Positions 29,001 to 37,635 of a stretch of DNA of 64,000 nucleotides are shown here, piece after piece. The translations under genes were made by a program, and so were the position numbers. Source of the DNA: Streptomyces sp. CBMA123 (GTDB lineage: Bacteria > Actinomycetota > Actinomycetes > Streptomycetales > Streptomycetaceae); contig NZ_MECK01000013.1 of NCBI RefSeq assembly GCF_014596465.1, forward strand, positions 19,746 to 83,745, read 5' to 3'. The notes below the pieces were generated by a model. That model worked only from the letters and a program-made list of their open reading frames with translations, had not been told where the DNA came from and did no database searches. Within the stretch, counting starts at the first letter, position 1. The number at the start of each line of letters is the position of its first letter.

Positions 29001-29326
29001 GCACTCAGACGGTTGCGCTGCATGGGAGCAGGAGCATGTCGTTCGGGGAGCTGCTGAGGCGAACCCACAACCTGACCGCGAATCAGCGCCTGATGGTCGT
29101 GCTCTACAGCGATCCGGAGCTCGTCGGCCGGAACGGGGTGATCGAGCAGTCCGCAAAGGACCTGGCGGGCATTCTGGGATGGGCGCCGACCATGTTCTCT
29201 CGCATCCGGCAGCAGCTCGTTGATGCCGGATGGCTGGAGCAGTCCGGCGGGCGAGCCCAGGTGAAGTTCTTCCGACTGACGCCGACAGCCCACGGGCAGA
29301 CGCGAGCGCTTCGGCTCGTGGACTGA
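28997..29326 (+). CDS. MarR-like winged-helix protein (second of a coupled pair)
   Basis: A 109-residue winged-helix protein: LTANQRLMVVLYSDPELVGR, then IEQSAKDLAGILGWAPTMFS as the helix-turn-helix, RIRQQLVDAGWLEQ, and a beta wing VKFFRLTPTA. Start ATG at 28997 overlaps the upstream stop (ATGA) and has GGAGG just before it. A perfect hairpin terminator begins 17 bp after the stop, so the two genes form a complete operon. A DNA-binding role is likely; the target may be the flanking repeats. Confidence 0.65.
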   Translation: MSTQTVALHGSRSMSFGELLRRTHNLTANQRLMVVLYSDPELVGRNGVIEQSAKDLAGILGWAPTMFSRIRQQLVDAGWLEQSGGRAQVKFFRLTPTAHGQTRALRLVD

Positions 29327-29342
29327 ACGCTGCAGGACGTGC

Positions 29343-29379
29343 GAGGGGTTGTTGATCCACTGCGGATCAACAACCCCTC
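29343..29379 (+). terminator. Perfect 16-bp hairpin terminator
   Basis: Arms 29343-29358 and 29364-29379 pair perfectly around the loop ACTGC, just after the HTH operon. Confidence 0.85.
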
Positions 29380-29384
29380 ACACT

Positions 29385-29615
29385 TATGAACGTTTCGGCA
29401 TGGAACCACGACCGACCGATCGTGGCTCCGTGCCGTGGAGTGCAGCAGCCCCGGAACAGCGGGGCACTTATGAACTTATCGGCAGGGAGCCACGACCCAC
29501 CGATCGTGGTCGTGATAGCCACCTCGGTGCCCAGGCGGGCCTCGGCAATATGTATGTTTCGGCATGGAACCACGACCGACCGATCGTGGCTTCGTGCCGT
29601 GGAGTGCAGCAGCCC
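29385..29615 (+). repeat. Three copies of a long direct repeat
   Basis: Two 67-bp copies, 29385-29451 and 29549-29615, differ at only three or four positions. Each contains GTTTCGGCATGGAACCACGA, CCGACCGATCGTGG and CCGTGCCGTGGAGTGCAGC. A shorter, more divergent copy lies between them (29469-29514). All share an internal dyad around CCACGA...GATCGTGG. An inverted copy lies on the other side of the HTH operon. They may be iterons, operators or remnants of duplicated termini. Confidence 0.75.
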
Positions 29616-29861
29616 TGGGCCTGGCCTGACGACTACGCCCAGGTGCCAACAACGAAGGACTCGAGGCGGGGGGCCTGGAGGGCGACGCGCTCGTCGGCGC
29701 GGATGGTGATGACGCCGTTTTCGAAGTTGAGGCCGTTCTCGTTGGAGACGGTGACGGAGTCGGCCTCGTCACCGGGGTGAGCCCACGGCCTGACCGATCC
29801 GCCGTCCAGGCCCGGCCCGCCCACGTCGGCGGGCCGGGCCTCCCTCTTCCCGGAGGCCCCG

Positions 29862-30446
29862 ATGACGCGCGCCGCACTCGGCCCGCACTCGCACCCGCTC
29901 ACCCCGGCCGACCTGCCGCCCGGCACAGCCTGGTGGAGCTCCTGCCCGGACTGCCGCTCCCCGATCCAGGGCGGCCCGCTCGGACTGCGCGCCCACCGCC
30001 GCACCGCCCACCGCCCTGACCGCAGTTTTATACACGAGGCGTTCACGTTCCTCGGGTACACGTTCCGTGCCAGGAAGAACCGGAGCCGGCGAGGGAACGT
30101 GTTCCTCTCGTTCGAGCCCGGGATCAGCAGGGAGGCCCTGACCAGGATCGGGCGGGAGGTGCGGTCTTGGCACCTGCACACCCGGACCGGATCCTCCTTC
30201 GTCCAGCTCGCCCGGCGGATCAACCCGGTGGTGGCGGGCTGGATCAACTACTACGGCCGGTTCCGGTGGTGCGAGTTGGAACCCTTCGTGATGCGCATCA
30301 ACGCCTACCTGGTGCGCTGGATCCGCAACAAGTACAAGCGGTTCGCGGGCAAGCGCAAGGCCCTGGCGAAGATGCAGGAGATCGCTCGGCGATACCCCCG
30401 CATGTTCGCGCAGTGGCGCATCAGCGTGTGCGCCGTGGTGGTCTGA
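29862..30446 (+). pseudogene. Chimera: zinc-finger ORF fused to group II intron maturase tail
   Basis: The first 53 or so residues contain C-x2-C...H-x4-H (SSCPDCRSP, LRAHRRTAH), a C2H2-like small zinc-finger protein of the sort found in actinobacterial mobile elements. From about 30024 the frame becomes the last 140 residues of a group II intron-encoded protein: FTFLGYTFRARKNRSRRGNV, INPVVAGWINYYGRFRW, RINAYLVRWIRNKYKRF. The reverse transcriptase domain is absent. The fusion is a deletion joint, so the product is unlikely to be functional. The zinc-finger part might still be expressed. Confidence 0.75.
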
Positions 30447-30461
30447 CGATCAGAGCGGCAC

Positions 30462-30532
30462 GAGCCGTGTAACGGGAGACTGTTACGCACGGTTCTGTGA
30501 GGGCCGGGGGGTGAGATTCCCCCCGGCTGCTC
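30462..30532 (+). ncRNA. Group II intron 3' end, domains V and VI
   Basis: Directly after the maturase stop comes a 34-nt domain V hairpin (30462-30495: GAGCCGTGTAACGGGAGACT, then GTTACGCACGGTTC) and a domain VI hairpin with a GGGGGG-TGAGATT-CCCCCC stem. This is the normal order of a bacterial group II intron. The 5' domains I-IV and most of the encoded protein are missing, so it cannot splice. Confidence 0.8.
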
Positions 30533-30544
30533 GGCGGCACGGTT

Positions 30545-31266
30545 GCCGCGGGACGAGTAGGCCTTGTCTCCGGCGACCGCGCCAGGTCGGGTGCGAGGAC
30601 GGCCGACCGGCACCCGGACCCGGACCTTCTCCAGCACGGGGATGAACTGCGGGCTGTCCGCGGCCTGGCCGTCAGTCAGGCTGAACACCAGCGGGCGGCA
30701 CTTGCGCTCACCGGCAACGTGGATCTTGCTGGTCTGCCCACCCCTGGAGCGCCCGAGCAGAGCTTCCTTCAGCCGGAACTTGCGCCGGCGCCGGATGCGT
30801 CGCCGTTCTTCCCGTTTCGGGTCACCTGAGGTATCCCGCCCGTCTTGTTCCTCCGAGCCTCCCCCTTTTGCCGGGCCTTCTCAGCCTCCTCGGCAGCCTT
30901 CTCCAGGGCGGCCATGGTGTCGGAATCGAGGTGCATTCCGGCGGCATCGTGGTGAGCCCGCACAGTCGTGCAGTCCACGCTGACCAGGGACAAGTCCACC
31001 TCGCCGCGCTTCGCGGCTTCCGCGATCACGCCCTCCATCAGGGCTTCGAAGACACCGGCGTCCCTCCACTGCCGGAACCGATTGGAGACGGTCGACCAAG
31101 CACCGAACTCCTTCGGCATCTCCCGCCACTGCCCGCCCGTCCGGAATCGCCAGATCACGCCCTCGAACTGCTGCCGCAGCCGCTCCGGGTACGGGCCGTA
31201 CTCGCCGATCGGCAAGTACGGCTCAATCAACACCCACTCCGCATCCGTCAGTTGCTCTCGCGTCAC
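30545..31266 (-). pseudogene. IS5-family transposase, interrupted by intron tail and frameshifted
   Basis: The amino half starts at GTG 31266 with LTDAEWVLIEPYLPIGEYGP, WRFRTGGQWREMPKEFGAWS and VSVDCTTVRAHHDAAGMH (first catalytic Asp region). It shifts frame near 30800 and continues with SLTDGQAADSPQFIPVLEKV and GDKAYSSRGNRA (second Asp region). At about 30540 the homology stops at the 3' end of the group II intron, which lies in the opposite orientation. The carboxyl end with the catalytic Glu is gone, deleted along with the intron's 5' part. Confidence 0.85.
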
Positions 31267-31480
31267 ACACCACGGTCCACTGCTTCGACTGCCTCGAGGA
31301 CGACTCGGTCCTGGTCGGCGGCCAGGCCCCTCCGGCGATGCGCCCTGTCGGGCGGTGCGGCCGCGGTACGCGGGGAAGTGGTCGTCGTGGCCGGGTGGAC
31401 AGCACGTGCGGGGTCGTTCGCGGGTAGCGCGCTCGGCCGTTCGGGTGAGAAGCAGGCCTTTCGATGGCTACCTTCTGTAG

Positions 31481-31538
31481 CTCTGTGGGTTACTCGTAGT
31501 GATTGCACCCGGTGGGCCGCCCATCCCTTGCCGGGGGA
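31481..31538 (+). promoter_or_regulatory. Conserved upstream dyad element, copy 4 (inverted)
   Basis: The plus strand reads GGGTTACTCG, then CCGGTGGGCCGCCCATCC and GCCGGGGG; on the minus strand this is the same order as copies 1-3 (GGATGGGCGGCCCACCGG, fourteen bases, AGTAACCCA). It points right, toward a degraded IPT sequence, so orientation relative to IPT sequence matches copies 1 and 2. Confidence 0.6.
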
Positions 31539-31833
31539 ATGCGTTGGACCTCAGGAGACACGTGCTCCCGGTCCGACAGCCGTCGGGCGCCCCCGGTCAG
31601 GAGCCAACGTCATGTCGACTGTCGTGAACGCGACGGCCGTGGGACGTCGGCGGTCCCCGCTTGATCGGAGGGGACATCATGACCTCAGCGACTGACCGCC
31701 TGCCGGCAGGACCGGCGGCGAAGGACGCGATCCTGCCGGGCGGGGCGGGCCCACCGGAATCGCGGTCACCCCGAACGCTCTCTCCTCCTGGGTGAGCGAC
31801 AACGGCGCGAACACGGGGGCGTCATGACGCCCC

Positions 31834-32019
31834 CGGCAGGCCGTCAGCCCGGACCAAGGACCCACCGGAGGCGGTGCCGGGGTCTTTGCCATCGCACTGT
31901 CGTCTCCGACACAGCAGTCGCCTTCACCGCGCCCGCCCGGACTTCCGGGCCCCGCAGACCCGACCACCACCACAGGCACCATCCACGCCCCCAGCGACTA
32001 CACCTACCTCACCGCACCC
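31834..32019 (+). pseudogene. IPT/TIG repeat remnant
   Basis: A short IPT relic: AVSPDQGPTGGGAGVF at the start and TTTTGTIHAPSDYTYLTAP at the end, with most of the intervening repeat deleted or out of frame. Its opening and closing strands match those of the intact IPT genes at 6.4, 7.7 and 12.6 kb. A possible leader (ATG 31680 with GGAGGGG upstream) is not in a continuous frame with it. Confidence 0.5.
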
Positions 32020-32328
32020 ACCGTGTGGACGGGCACCCACGGGTGGCCGCCGGACGGATCCGGCGGTCAGAACCGGCCCGGCGAGAACCTCGACGAACGA
32101 GGCCGTGGCACCACACCGATACCCGTGACAGCCACACCGCCCGGCCGGCGCACGGACGTTCAACCCCCGCGCCCCCGACGGACGCAAGCCGGATGTCCGA
32201 ACAGGTGCGACCAGACCACACCAGAGGGCTCGAGCCACCACGAGCCCAAGTCGCAGCACACCTCGACCCGTTCCCGGACACGCCGCACGCGGCCCCGTGA
32301 ACGATCCACTCAACACCAGGGAGAAGCA

Positions 32329-33207
32329 ATGAACCACAGCAAGCTGGCGATCCGCACGCTGGGCGCTCTCGGGGCGGCCGCCCTCACGGTCACAGGCCTG
32401 GCGGCCACCCCGGCAGCCGCGCAGACGTTCGTCCCGTGCACCACCGCCGCGCTGGCGACCGCCATCACCAACGCGAACACCTCCGGTGACACGCTCGCCC
32501 TGGCCCCGGGCTGCATCTACACCCTGACCACCCCGCTGCCGGACATCCAGAACACGATCGTCATCAAGGGTGACGGCGCCACCATCACCCGTGGCCCGGC
32601 CGCGCCGGCCTTCCGCATCCTCACGGTCGACTCGACGGGAAACCTGGACCTTCGCGACGCGATCATCGCCAACGGTGACGCGACGGGAGACTTCGGGGGC
32701 GGCATCCGCAACGACGGAACCCTCACTGTCAGGCGCAGCCTCATCCGCGACAACCACGCCGACTTCTCCGGCGGGATCGGCGGCAACACCGGATCCACCA
32801 CGAACGTTGAGCACAGCCTCATCACTGCCAACAGCGCGCTCTACAACGGTGGCGGTCTGGGCAACGACGGCACCATGACCATCGACAAGAGCACCGTCGT
32901 CAACAACAACGCGCTCGAGCTGGGCGGCGGAGTGGCCAACGACGGTACGTTGAACATCTCGCAGAGCAACGTCTACGACAACTCGGCATCCGGGCCCGCG
33001 GGTGCGGGCGGCGGTATCGCCAACTTCGGCGCTGCCGGCACCACCACGCTCACCCGGAGCAAGGTCACCAGCAACGTCGCGACCAACGCCCCCGGAGGCG
33101 TCTTCAACAACGGCGGCAGCGTCACGCTCGACTTCACCGCCGTGCTCGCCAACAACCCGACCAACTGCTTCGGCAGCCCCACCGCGGTCCCCGGCTGCGT
33201 GGCCTGA
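32329..33207 (+). CDS. Secreted right-handed beta-helix repeat protein
   Basis: A 292-residue protein with a Sec signal peptide (MNHSKLAIRTLGALGAAALT, AATPAAA cleavage region near residue 31) followed by tandem beta-helix coils. Coils recur as NDGTLTVRRSLIRDNHADFS, NDGTMTIDKSTVVNNNALEL and NDGTLNISQSNVYDNSAS, each carrying GGG and N-A-x turns, as in polymorphic outer-membrane-protein-like or pectate-lyase-fold proteins. Three Cys (FVPCTTA, PGCIY, NCFG...GCVA) could pin the ends. No catalytic residues or anchor are recognised. Start ATG at 32329 has AGGGAG about five bases upstream. Extracellular structural or carbohydrate-binding roles are possible. Confidence 0.75.
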   Translation: MNHSKLAIRTLGALGAAALTVTGLAATPAAAQTFVPCTTAALATAITNANTSGDTLALAPGCIYTLTTPLPDIQNTIVIKGDGATITRGPAAPAFRILTVDSTGNLDLRDAIIANGDATGDFGGGIRNDGTLTVRRSLIRDNHADFSGGIGGNTGSTTNVEHSLITANSALYNGGGLGNDGTMTIDKSTVVNNNALELGGGVANDGTLNISQSNVYDNSASGPAGAGGGIANFGAAGTTTLTRSKVTSNVATNAPGGVFNNGGSVTLDFTAVLANNPTNCFGSPTAVPGCVA

Positions 33208-33542
33208 CCCGCCGGGCCCGCTGTCCGCAGCCTCCACACCCGACGGCGGCCAAGTCCTTGGCCGCCGTCATCGACCACCGCCCGGTCTCTGACGCTGCCG
33301 ACGACCGAGTGCCGACCCCGCCGACGCGATCACCCCGCTGCGTCTGCTTCTCGCACGGAACCCGGGTGCCCGGTAGCACCGCAGCCACGCTACGACGCGG
33401 CCTCACCGCCCCGTCGACGCCCTGCCCGACGAGACAGGCGACCAGTCTCGGGAGGAAAGCGCCGGCCAGGGTGGCCCTTCGTGTCTGCGGCACCGCAAGA
33501 GGGGAGCTGCCCTGAGGACACGCCCCGTCATCCTGGAGTCCG
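33208..33542. other. Non-coding stretch
   Basis: About 330 bp between two secreted-protein genes. I see no supported gene or clear hairpin. Confidence 0.4.
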
Positions 33543-34439
33543 ATGATGCCCGTTGACCATGCTCGATCCCGCAGGTCGCGGATCGTGATCGCCGTAGCGC
33601 TGACGATCTCGGCGGCGGCCGTTCTCGCAGTCTCTTCGTGCACTTCCTCCGGCGGAACCGCGGAACCGGTGGTGACGATCTCGCCTTCCACACCCGAGGG
33701 GACATCGGCACCGGCAGCGACCTCGCCCGCCGTGACGGTGCCTCCGGTGCACGCCGGGTTCGACTACCAGATCGGCGGGCCGTACCAGCCACCGGCCGGT
33801 GTGTCCGTCGTCAGCCGCGACCACGGGGCGTCCCCGGCACCGGGGATCTACAACATCTGCTATGTCAACGGCTTCCAGGCCCAGCCGGACGCAGAGCAGG
33901 AATGGGACCGGGACCTCCCGCTCCGGGACCGGGCCGGCAACGTCGTCCACGACACCACCTGGAACGAGGCGCTGCTGGACATCAGCACGGACACCAAGCG
34001 GCAGCGGATCGCTCTGAAGGTGGACGGCTGGATCGACGAGTGTGCCACCAAGGGCTTCAACGCCGTCGAGCCGGACAACTACGACAGCTACACACGCTCG
34101 GCCGAACTGCTGAGCGCGGCCGACGCCGAGGCGTACCAGTCCCTACTCGTCGCGCACGCCCACGGACGAGGCCTTGCCATCGCCCAGAAGAACGCGGCGG
34201 AGCTGGCCCCGGACCGGCAGCAACTGGGCCTCGACTTCGCGGTGGTGGAACAGTGCGGCACGTACGGCGAGTGCGACCGGTACATCGACGCGTTCGGCGA
34301 CAGCGTAATCGACATCGAGTACGACGAGCAGGGCCTCCAGGTGGCGTGCACGACCTGGGGGACCCACATCAGCATCGTGCGACGCGACCTCGACGTCGTT
34401 CCACCAGGCGACGCCGGCTACCTGCGCCAGACCTGCTGA
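33543..34439 (+). CDS. GH114-like (endo-alpha-1,4-polygalactosaminidase family) lipoprotein
   Basis: A 298-residue lipoprotein. The lipobox is LAVSSC near residue 33, after a basic and hydrophobic signal, followed by a Thr/Pro/Ser-rich linker (to about residue 70). The domain that follows (FDYQIGGPYQPPAGVSVVSR; GIYNICYVNGFQAQPDAEQE; GFNAVEPDNYDSYTR; FAVVEQCGTYGECDRYID) matches TM1410/GH114-type TIM-barrel proteins, whose acidic residues in EPDNYD and related strands are thought catalytic. It would act on extracellular polysaccharide. ATG at 33543 or 33546 may be the start; GGAG lies 4 or 7 bases upstream, favouring the second. Confidence 0.8.
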   Translation: MMPVDHARSRRSRIVIAVALTISAAAVLAVSSCTSSGGTAEPVVTISPSTPEGTSAPAATSPAVTVPPVHAGFDYQIGGPYQPPAGVSVVSRDHGASPAPGIYNICYVNGFQAQPDAEQEWDRDLPLRDRAGNVVHDTTWNEALLDISTDTKRQRIALKVDGWIDECATKGFNAVEPDNYDSYTRSAELLSAADAEAYQSLLVAHAHGRGLAIAQKNAAELAPDRQQLGLDFAVVEQCGTYGECDRYIDAFGDSVIDIEYDEQGLQVACTTWGTHISIVRRDLDVVPPGDAGYLRQTC

Positions 34440-34559
34440 ACCGGCCACCTGTTTCTGGAGTGGCACTGGGCAAGTTCGAGGACAGCCTGCCCGAGCACGG
34501 GCACCTCAAGGACCGCCTACAACGACGACGGCCTGACGATCATCGTGAGCCCGCCGCCC

Positions 34560-34915
34560 GGGAACCCGACGCGGGACGCGAGCATGCCCTTCCCGATCGA
34601 CGAACCGGGCCAGGGCGACCAGGCCCTGCTGGAACCGGTCCGTGCGGGACACCTTGGGCTTCGCCTCGACGGCCTGCTTCGCGGCCACCAGCTCCTGGTC
34701 CTCCTCGATGCCGATCGCCGTCAGCAGGTCCCGGTGGTCTGCCTCCAGGCCGGGCCAGCCAGCCCACTGCGCCTGTACCCGGCGTCCGAGCTGCTCACCC
34801 TCGAACACCGTGTCCAGCGGCAGCTGCGCCCAGTCGACCCGTCCTTCGGGCTCCAGCCACCACCGCCGGGCGGTGGTGTAGGTGCGCTGCCAGGTGATGG
34901 CCAGGTGGGGCACCA
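34560..34915 (-). pseudogene. Helicase-associated (HA) domain relic
   Basis: About 115 residues of a large Streptomyces helicase remain: TYTTARRWWLEPEGRVDWAQ, GWPGLEADHRDLLTAIGIEE, then DRFQQGLVALARFVDREGHA. These are repeats of the helicase-associated domain found downstream of DEAD/DEAH helicase cores. The ATPase core and both gene ends are missing. Confidence 0.6.
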
Positions 34916-34954
34916 GAAGGGGTCGATCTCCTCCAGCGGGGCCCGGCGAGCTGG

Positions 34955-35432
34955 TGAACGGCGACAACGAGGGCGCGGCCGCCGACCTCGCCGACGCCCT
35001 GCAGGAGTTCGCCGACCTCGCCGCCGCGCCCAGCGCCGGCGCCAACGTCTGGCTGACCATCGGCACCCCGACCAAATCGAACAACGCACCGTCCGACTCC
35101 CCGCCAGCGTCGCCGACTGGATCACCGAACTGCTTCGCGACGAGACCCAGACGCTGGCAGCCCGGGCCGCCGACCTCGGGCAGGACGACGACCAGGGCGC
35201 CGATGTCGAACCGGCGCGGTGGTGACCGGCACCCCCGATCGCCCGCGCGGACAGAGAACTGGTCGGTGGCCCGCCCGACGGGTTGTTGCTGGACGTCACC
35301 GGCTGGGACACCGAGCAGCTCGCCGACGGCGCCGCGCTGATCACCGAGATCGGCCGGTACGGCGCCGACGGCCGCGCCCACTACGAACCGAGGCCGAACA
35401 CCACAGGGCGGTCAGTCCCGAAGGTCCTCTGA
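34955..35432 (+). pseudogene. Degraded hypothetical gene
   Basis: Coherent protein-like segments lie in three successive frames: LVNGDNEGAAADLADALQEF and GANVWLTIGTP; RTVRLPASVADWITELLRDE; and LLLDVTGWDTEQLADGAALI, ending before TGA at about 35430. The frame changes suggest a decayed accessory gene of unknown function. No family recognised. Confidence 0.35.
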
Positions 35433-35512
35433 GTGGGGGCCCTGGACCATGTTGGTCATGCCTCCTTAATGCCCTGGACGAGTCGCTGATGTTCCTTCAG
35501 CCGCCCCGGAGC

Positions 35513-35701
35513 ATGACCCCGGCACGCAGGGGTAAGCGCCTGGCGATCGTGTGCCGGTGCGCCACCCACGAGGCCCTGGACACCCATGGCGGGAAGCGGC
35601 AGGTGGACGGCCCCCGTCGGATCCAGGTCACCCCAGGCCGGCTGGACGGTGGTCCGGTCCTGTGCGGGGTCTGCGGACAGGACTTCATCCCGGAGGACTG
35701 A
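35513..35701 (+). CDS. Small putative zinc-ribbon protein
   Basis: A 62-residue frame with Cys pairs CRCATH near residue 16 and VLCGVCGQDF near the end, spaced as in small zinc ribbons. ATG at 35513 has GGAG only one base away, so the true start may lie upstream. Neighbours are relics, and this may be one too. Confidence 0.35.
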   Translation: MTPARRGKRLAIVCRCATHEALDTHGGKRQVDGPRRIQVTPGRLDGGPVLCGVCGQDFIPED

Positions 35702-35790
35702 CCCGCCCTCGGCGAGGGAGCCCAGCCGTGTGACGTACTGATCTACCGCGACCTGACGGCGGGTTCGAGAGCGCACCGGACCACTGCGGC

Positions 35791-35839
35791 CGTCAGCCGT
35801 CAGCCGTCAGCCGTCAGCGGTCAGCGGTCAGCGGTCAGC
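35791..35839. repeat. Seven 7-bp tandem repeats
   Basis: CGTCAGC is repeated four times and then GGTCAGC three times, followed by looser copies to about 35862. It lies immediately downstream of the leftward amphi-Trp gene. Simple slippage repeat; no function evident. Confidence 0.85.
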
Positions 35840-35855
35840 CGCCATTCGCCAGCCG

Positions 35856-36113
35856 TCAGTCGTCGGCGTCCGGAGCCCGGTCCGGCTGTCCCGTGTGCCA
35901 CGACAGCTCGATCTCCAGTTCCATCTTGCCGTCCCCCAGCTCGACCTCGATCTCGGTGTGCAGCTCGTCCGGGATCCACAGCGTCAGCTTTCCGGGCCCG
36001 AGCTCCAGCTCGGCCCGGCCACCGCGCCTGAGCGCGGCCGCCAGCGCCTCGAGCTGATCGGCGGCCTCGGTGCGTGACAGCGTGCGCTTCTGTTCGAACT
36101 CAAGGTCCTTCAC
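35856..36113 (-). CDS. Amphi-Trp domain protein
   Basis: An 85-residue protein matching the amphi-Trp domain family: LEFEQKRTLSRTEAADQLEA, LALGPGKLTLWIP-like strand (GPGKLTLWIPDELHTEIEVE) and KMELEIELSW, ending in an acidic tail. Function is unknown. Start is GTG at 36113 with GGGAG about seven bases upstream. The 7-bp repeat array begins 17 bp past its stop. The 36114-36537 stretch upstream shows no gene apart from degraded sequence leading to the STAS relic. Confidence 0.75.
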   Translation of the reverse strand: MKDLEFEQKRTLSRTEAADQLEALAAALRRGGRAELELGPGKLTLWIPDELHTEIEVELGDGKMELEIELSWHTGQPDRAPDADD

Positions 36114-36537
36114 GGATGTCTCCCGGGTCGGTGACAACAGCACGTAGGGCCCATTCTCACGCCGCTGGCCGCCGGGCCAGGCCACACAGGCCCAGGGTGC
36201 CCGCTTCCGGAGCCCTGCTGCGCCACCGCACCGACCGCCCGCCCCCGGCTGAGAGGGCCTTTTTTGCCCGTCGCCCTGGTGTCGGTCGAAAGCTGGGCCA
36301 GGCCCCGCTCGGCGCGATGGCGCGCACACCGAACGGGAATCGACGACTCCCAACCTGCCCCTCCGCCGTCGCCGCCACCCGGCCGCGCCCACCGCGCTCG
36401 TGCCCGCCGCTCCGGTCCGCGCCGGATGGCCGCCGGCCCCAGCCCGACCTGGTGGCGGCGCGTGCTGCCGGACCTGGTCAAGCGAGCACCTGACCCCGGG
36501 CGGGGTGGTCGTCCGCACCACCTGGCACGAGCAGGCC

Positions 36538-36752
36538 CCGACTGGTCGTCGACCTCACAGGCCTCACCTTCTGCGACTCCATCGGCCTCAACGCGCTCCT
36601 CAGAACCCGGATCGCCGCCCGCGCCGCCGGCATCGCGTTCGTGCTCGCTGTACCCACCCCGCAGATCCGCCGACTGCTGGAGATCACCGGCGCCGATGAT
36701 GTGCTCACCGTCCGCGACAGCGCCCGCGCCGCCCTGGCCGGCACCTGGTGAG
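36538..36752 (+). pseudogene. STAS-domain (anti-sigma antagonist) gene, 5'-truncated
   Basis: About 70 residues of a STAS domain: RLVVDLTGLTFCDSIGLNAL (the DS motif with the phosphorylatable Ser), RIAARAAGIAFVLAVPTPQI, RRLLEITGADDVLTV. The usual first 40 residues and a start codon in frame are absent. The missing part is about 100 bp, so this is a truncated copy. Partners of such proteins are HATPase kinases like the one at 18.7 kb, but no link is shown. Confidence 0.65.
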
Positions 36753-36978
36753 GTCGGCGGCCGATGGACAGGCCCGGGCGTTACGCGGTGACCCGGCCCG
36801 CCCGGCGGTCACCGGCCGCCCCACCGGTGAGCCCGCCGTCGCGGGCGCGCTCGGGGAGCTCGCCGTCCCTGAACGCGGACGGCACCGAAGGCGCGTCCGG
36901 CGGGGGCACCGCAGTGAACGCCGAAGCCGCAGCGCATGCGAAGCGGCGCGCCGGAGTGCCCCGGGTGCCGGGGGCGGT

Positions 36979-37635
36979 TCAGCCGCCGCCCCCCATGCCT
37001 CCCTGCGCGGCGATCATGGTCAGGTTCAGTCCGTTCACCGCGCGGGCCAGGCCCGGGGCCGGGGCGGCGAGCCGGTGGGTGAGCGCGTGGATCCGCTCGG
37101 CGTGCCGCCTGCGGTCCTGCCGGGTCAGTACCAGCCGCAGGTGTCCGTGGGCGGCCAGCGCGGCGAGGGCGGCGTCGGCGAACGGCGCTGCGGCGACGGG
37201 TGCGTTGCCGCGGACCAGCTCGGCCACCCGCGCCTGGAGGTCGAGGGCCTCACGCGGGTCCTGCACCGTCACCGGGCGCCGCGGGGCGACCGGGCCGTAG
37301 GGGTCGCGGTCCACCACGGTCACCGCGCCCAGTGCCGCCAGGCGTTCCTCGGCGGCCTCCAGGGTGTCGTCGCGCCCGCGCCGGATCCACGCCTTCCAGG
37401 TGCGCGGGGCCGTGCCCACGTCGGCGATCAGGGCGTCCAGGACAGGGTCCCCGGTGGCGGCGCCGGACACGACCTTCACCCGGCCCGCCGTGTCCTCGCC
37501 GAGGGCGCCGCGGTGGGCGAGTTCGGCCAGGGCGGCGGCGCGCAGAAGGAAGCCGGCCCGGGGGCGGTCCTGCAGCCGCTGGGCCGCAGTGTCGAAGGCC
37601 AGCAGGTAGACGTCCAGATGCAGTCCTCGGCTCAT
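36979..37635 (-). CDS. GPP34 (Golgi phosphoprotein 3-like) family protein
   Basis: A 218-residue protein of the GPP34/GOLPH3-like fold common in actinobacteria. It has the DVYLLAFDTAAQRLQDR start, FLLRAAALAELAHRGAL, a DPVLDALIADVGTAPRTWKA middle, RVAELVRGN and the closing helix DAALAALAAHGHLRLVLT. Family members bind phosphoinositide-like lipids in eukaryotes; the bacterial role is unknown. It ends in Gly-rich GGMGGGG. The ATG at 37635 fits the family start; an in-frame ATG at 37647 is an alternative. Probably a single-gene unit. Confidence 0.75.
   Translation of the reverse strand: MSRGLHLDVYLLAFDTAAQRLQDRPRAGFLLRAAALAELAHRGALGEDTAGRVKVVSGAATGDPVLDALIADVGTAPRTWKAWIRRGRDDTLEAAEERLAALGAVTVVDRDPYGPVAPRRPVTVQDPREALDLQARVAELVRGNAPVAAAPFADAALAALAAHGHLRLVLTRQDRRRHAERIHALTHRLAAPAPGLARAVNGLNLTMIAAQGGMGGGG

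Noticed and set aside
35791..35839. CRISPR-like array
   Set aside because: Units are only 7 bp with no spacers; it is a simple slippage repeat.
36264..36791. Plus-strand frame of 175 codons over the STAS relic
   Set aside because: The STAS motifs are in a different frame; this frame is Pro/Ser/Arg-rich shadow.
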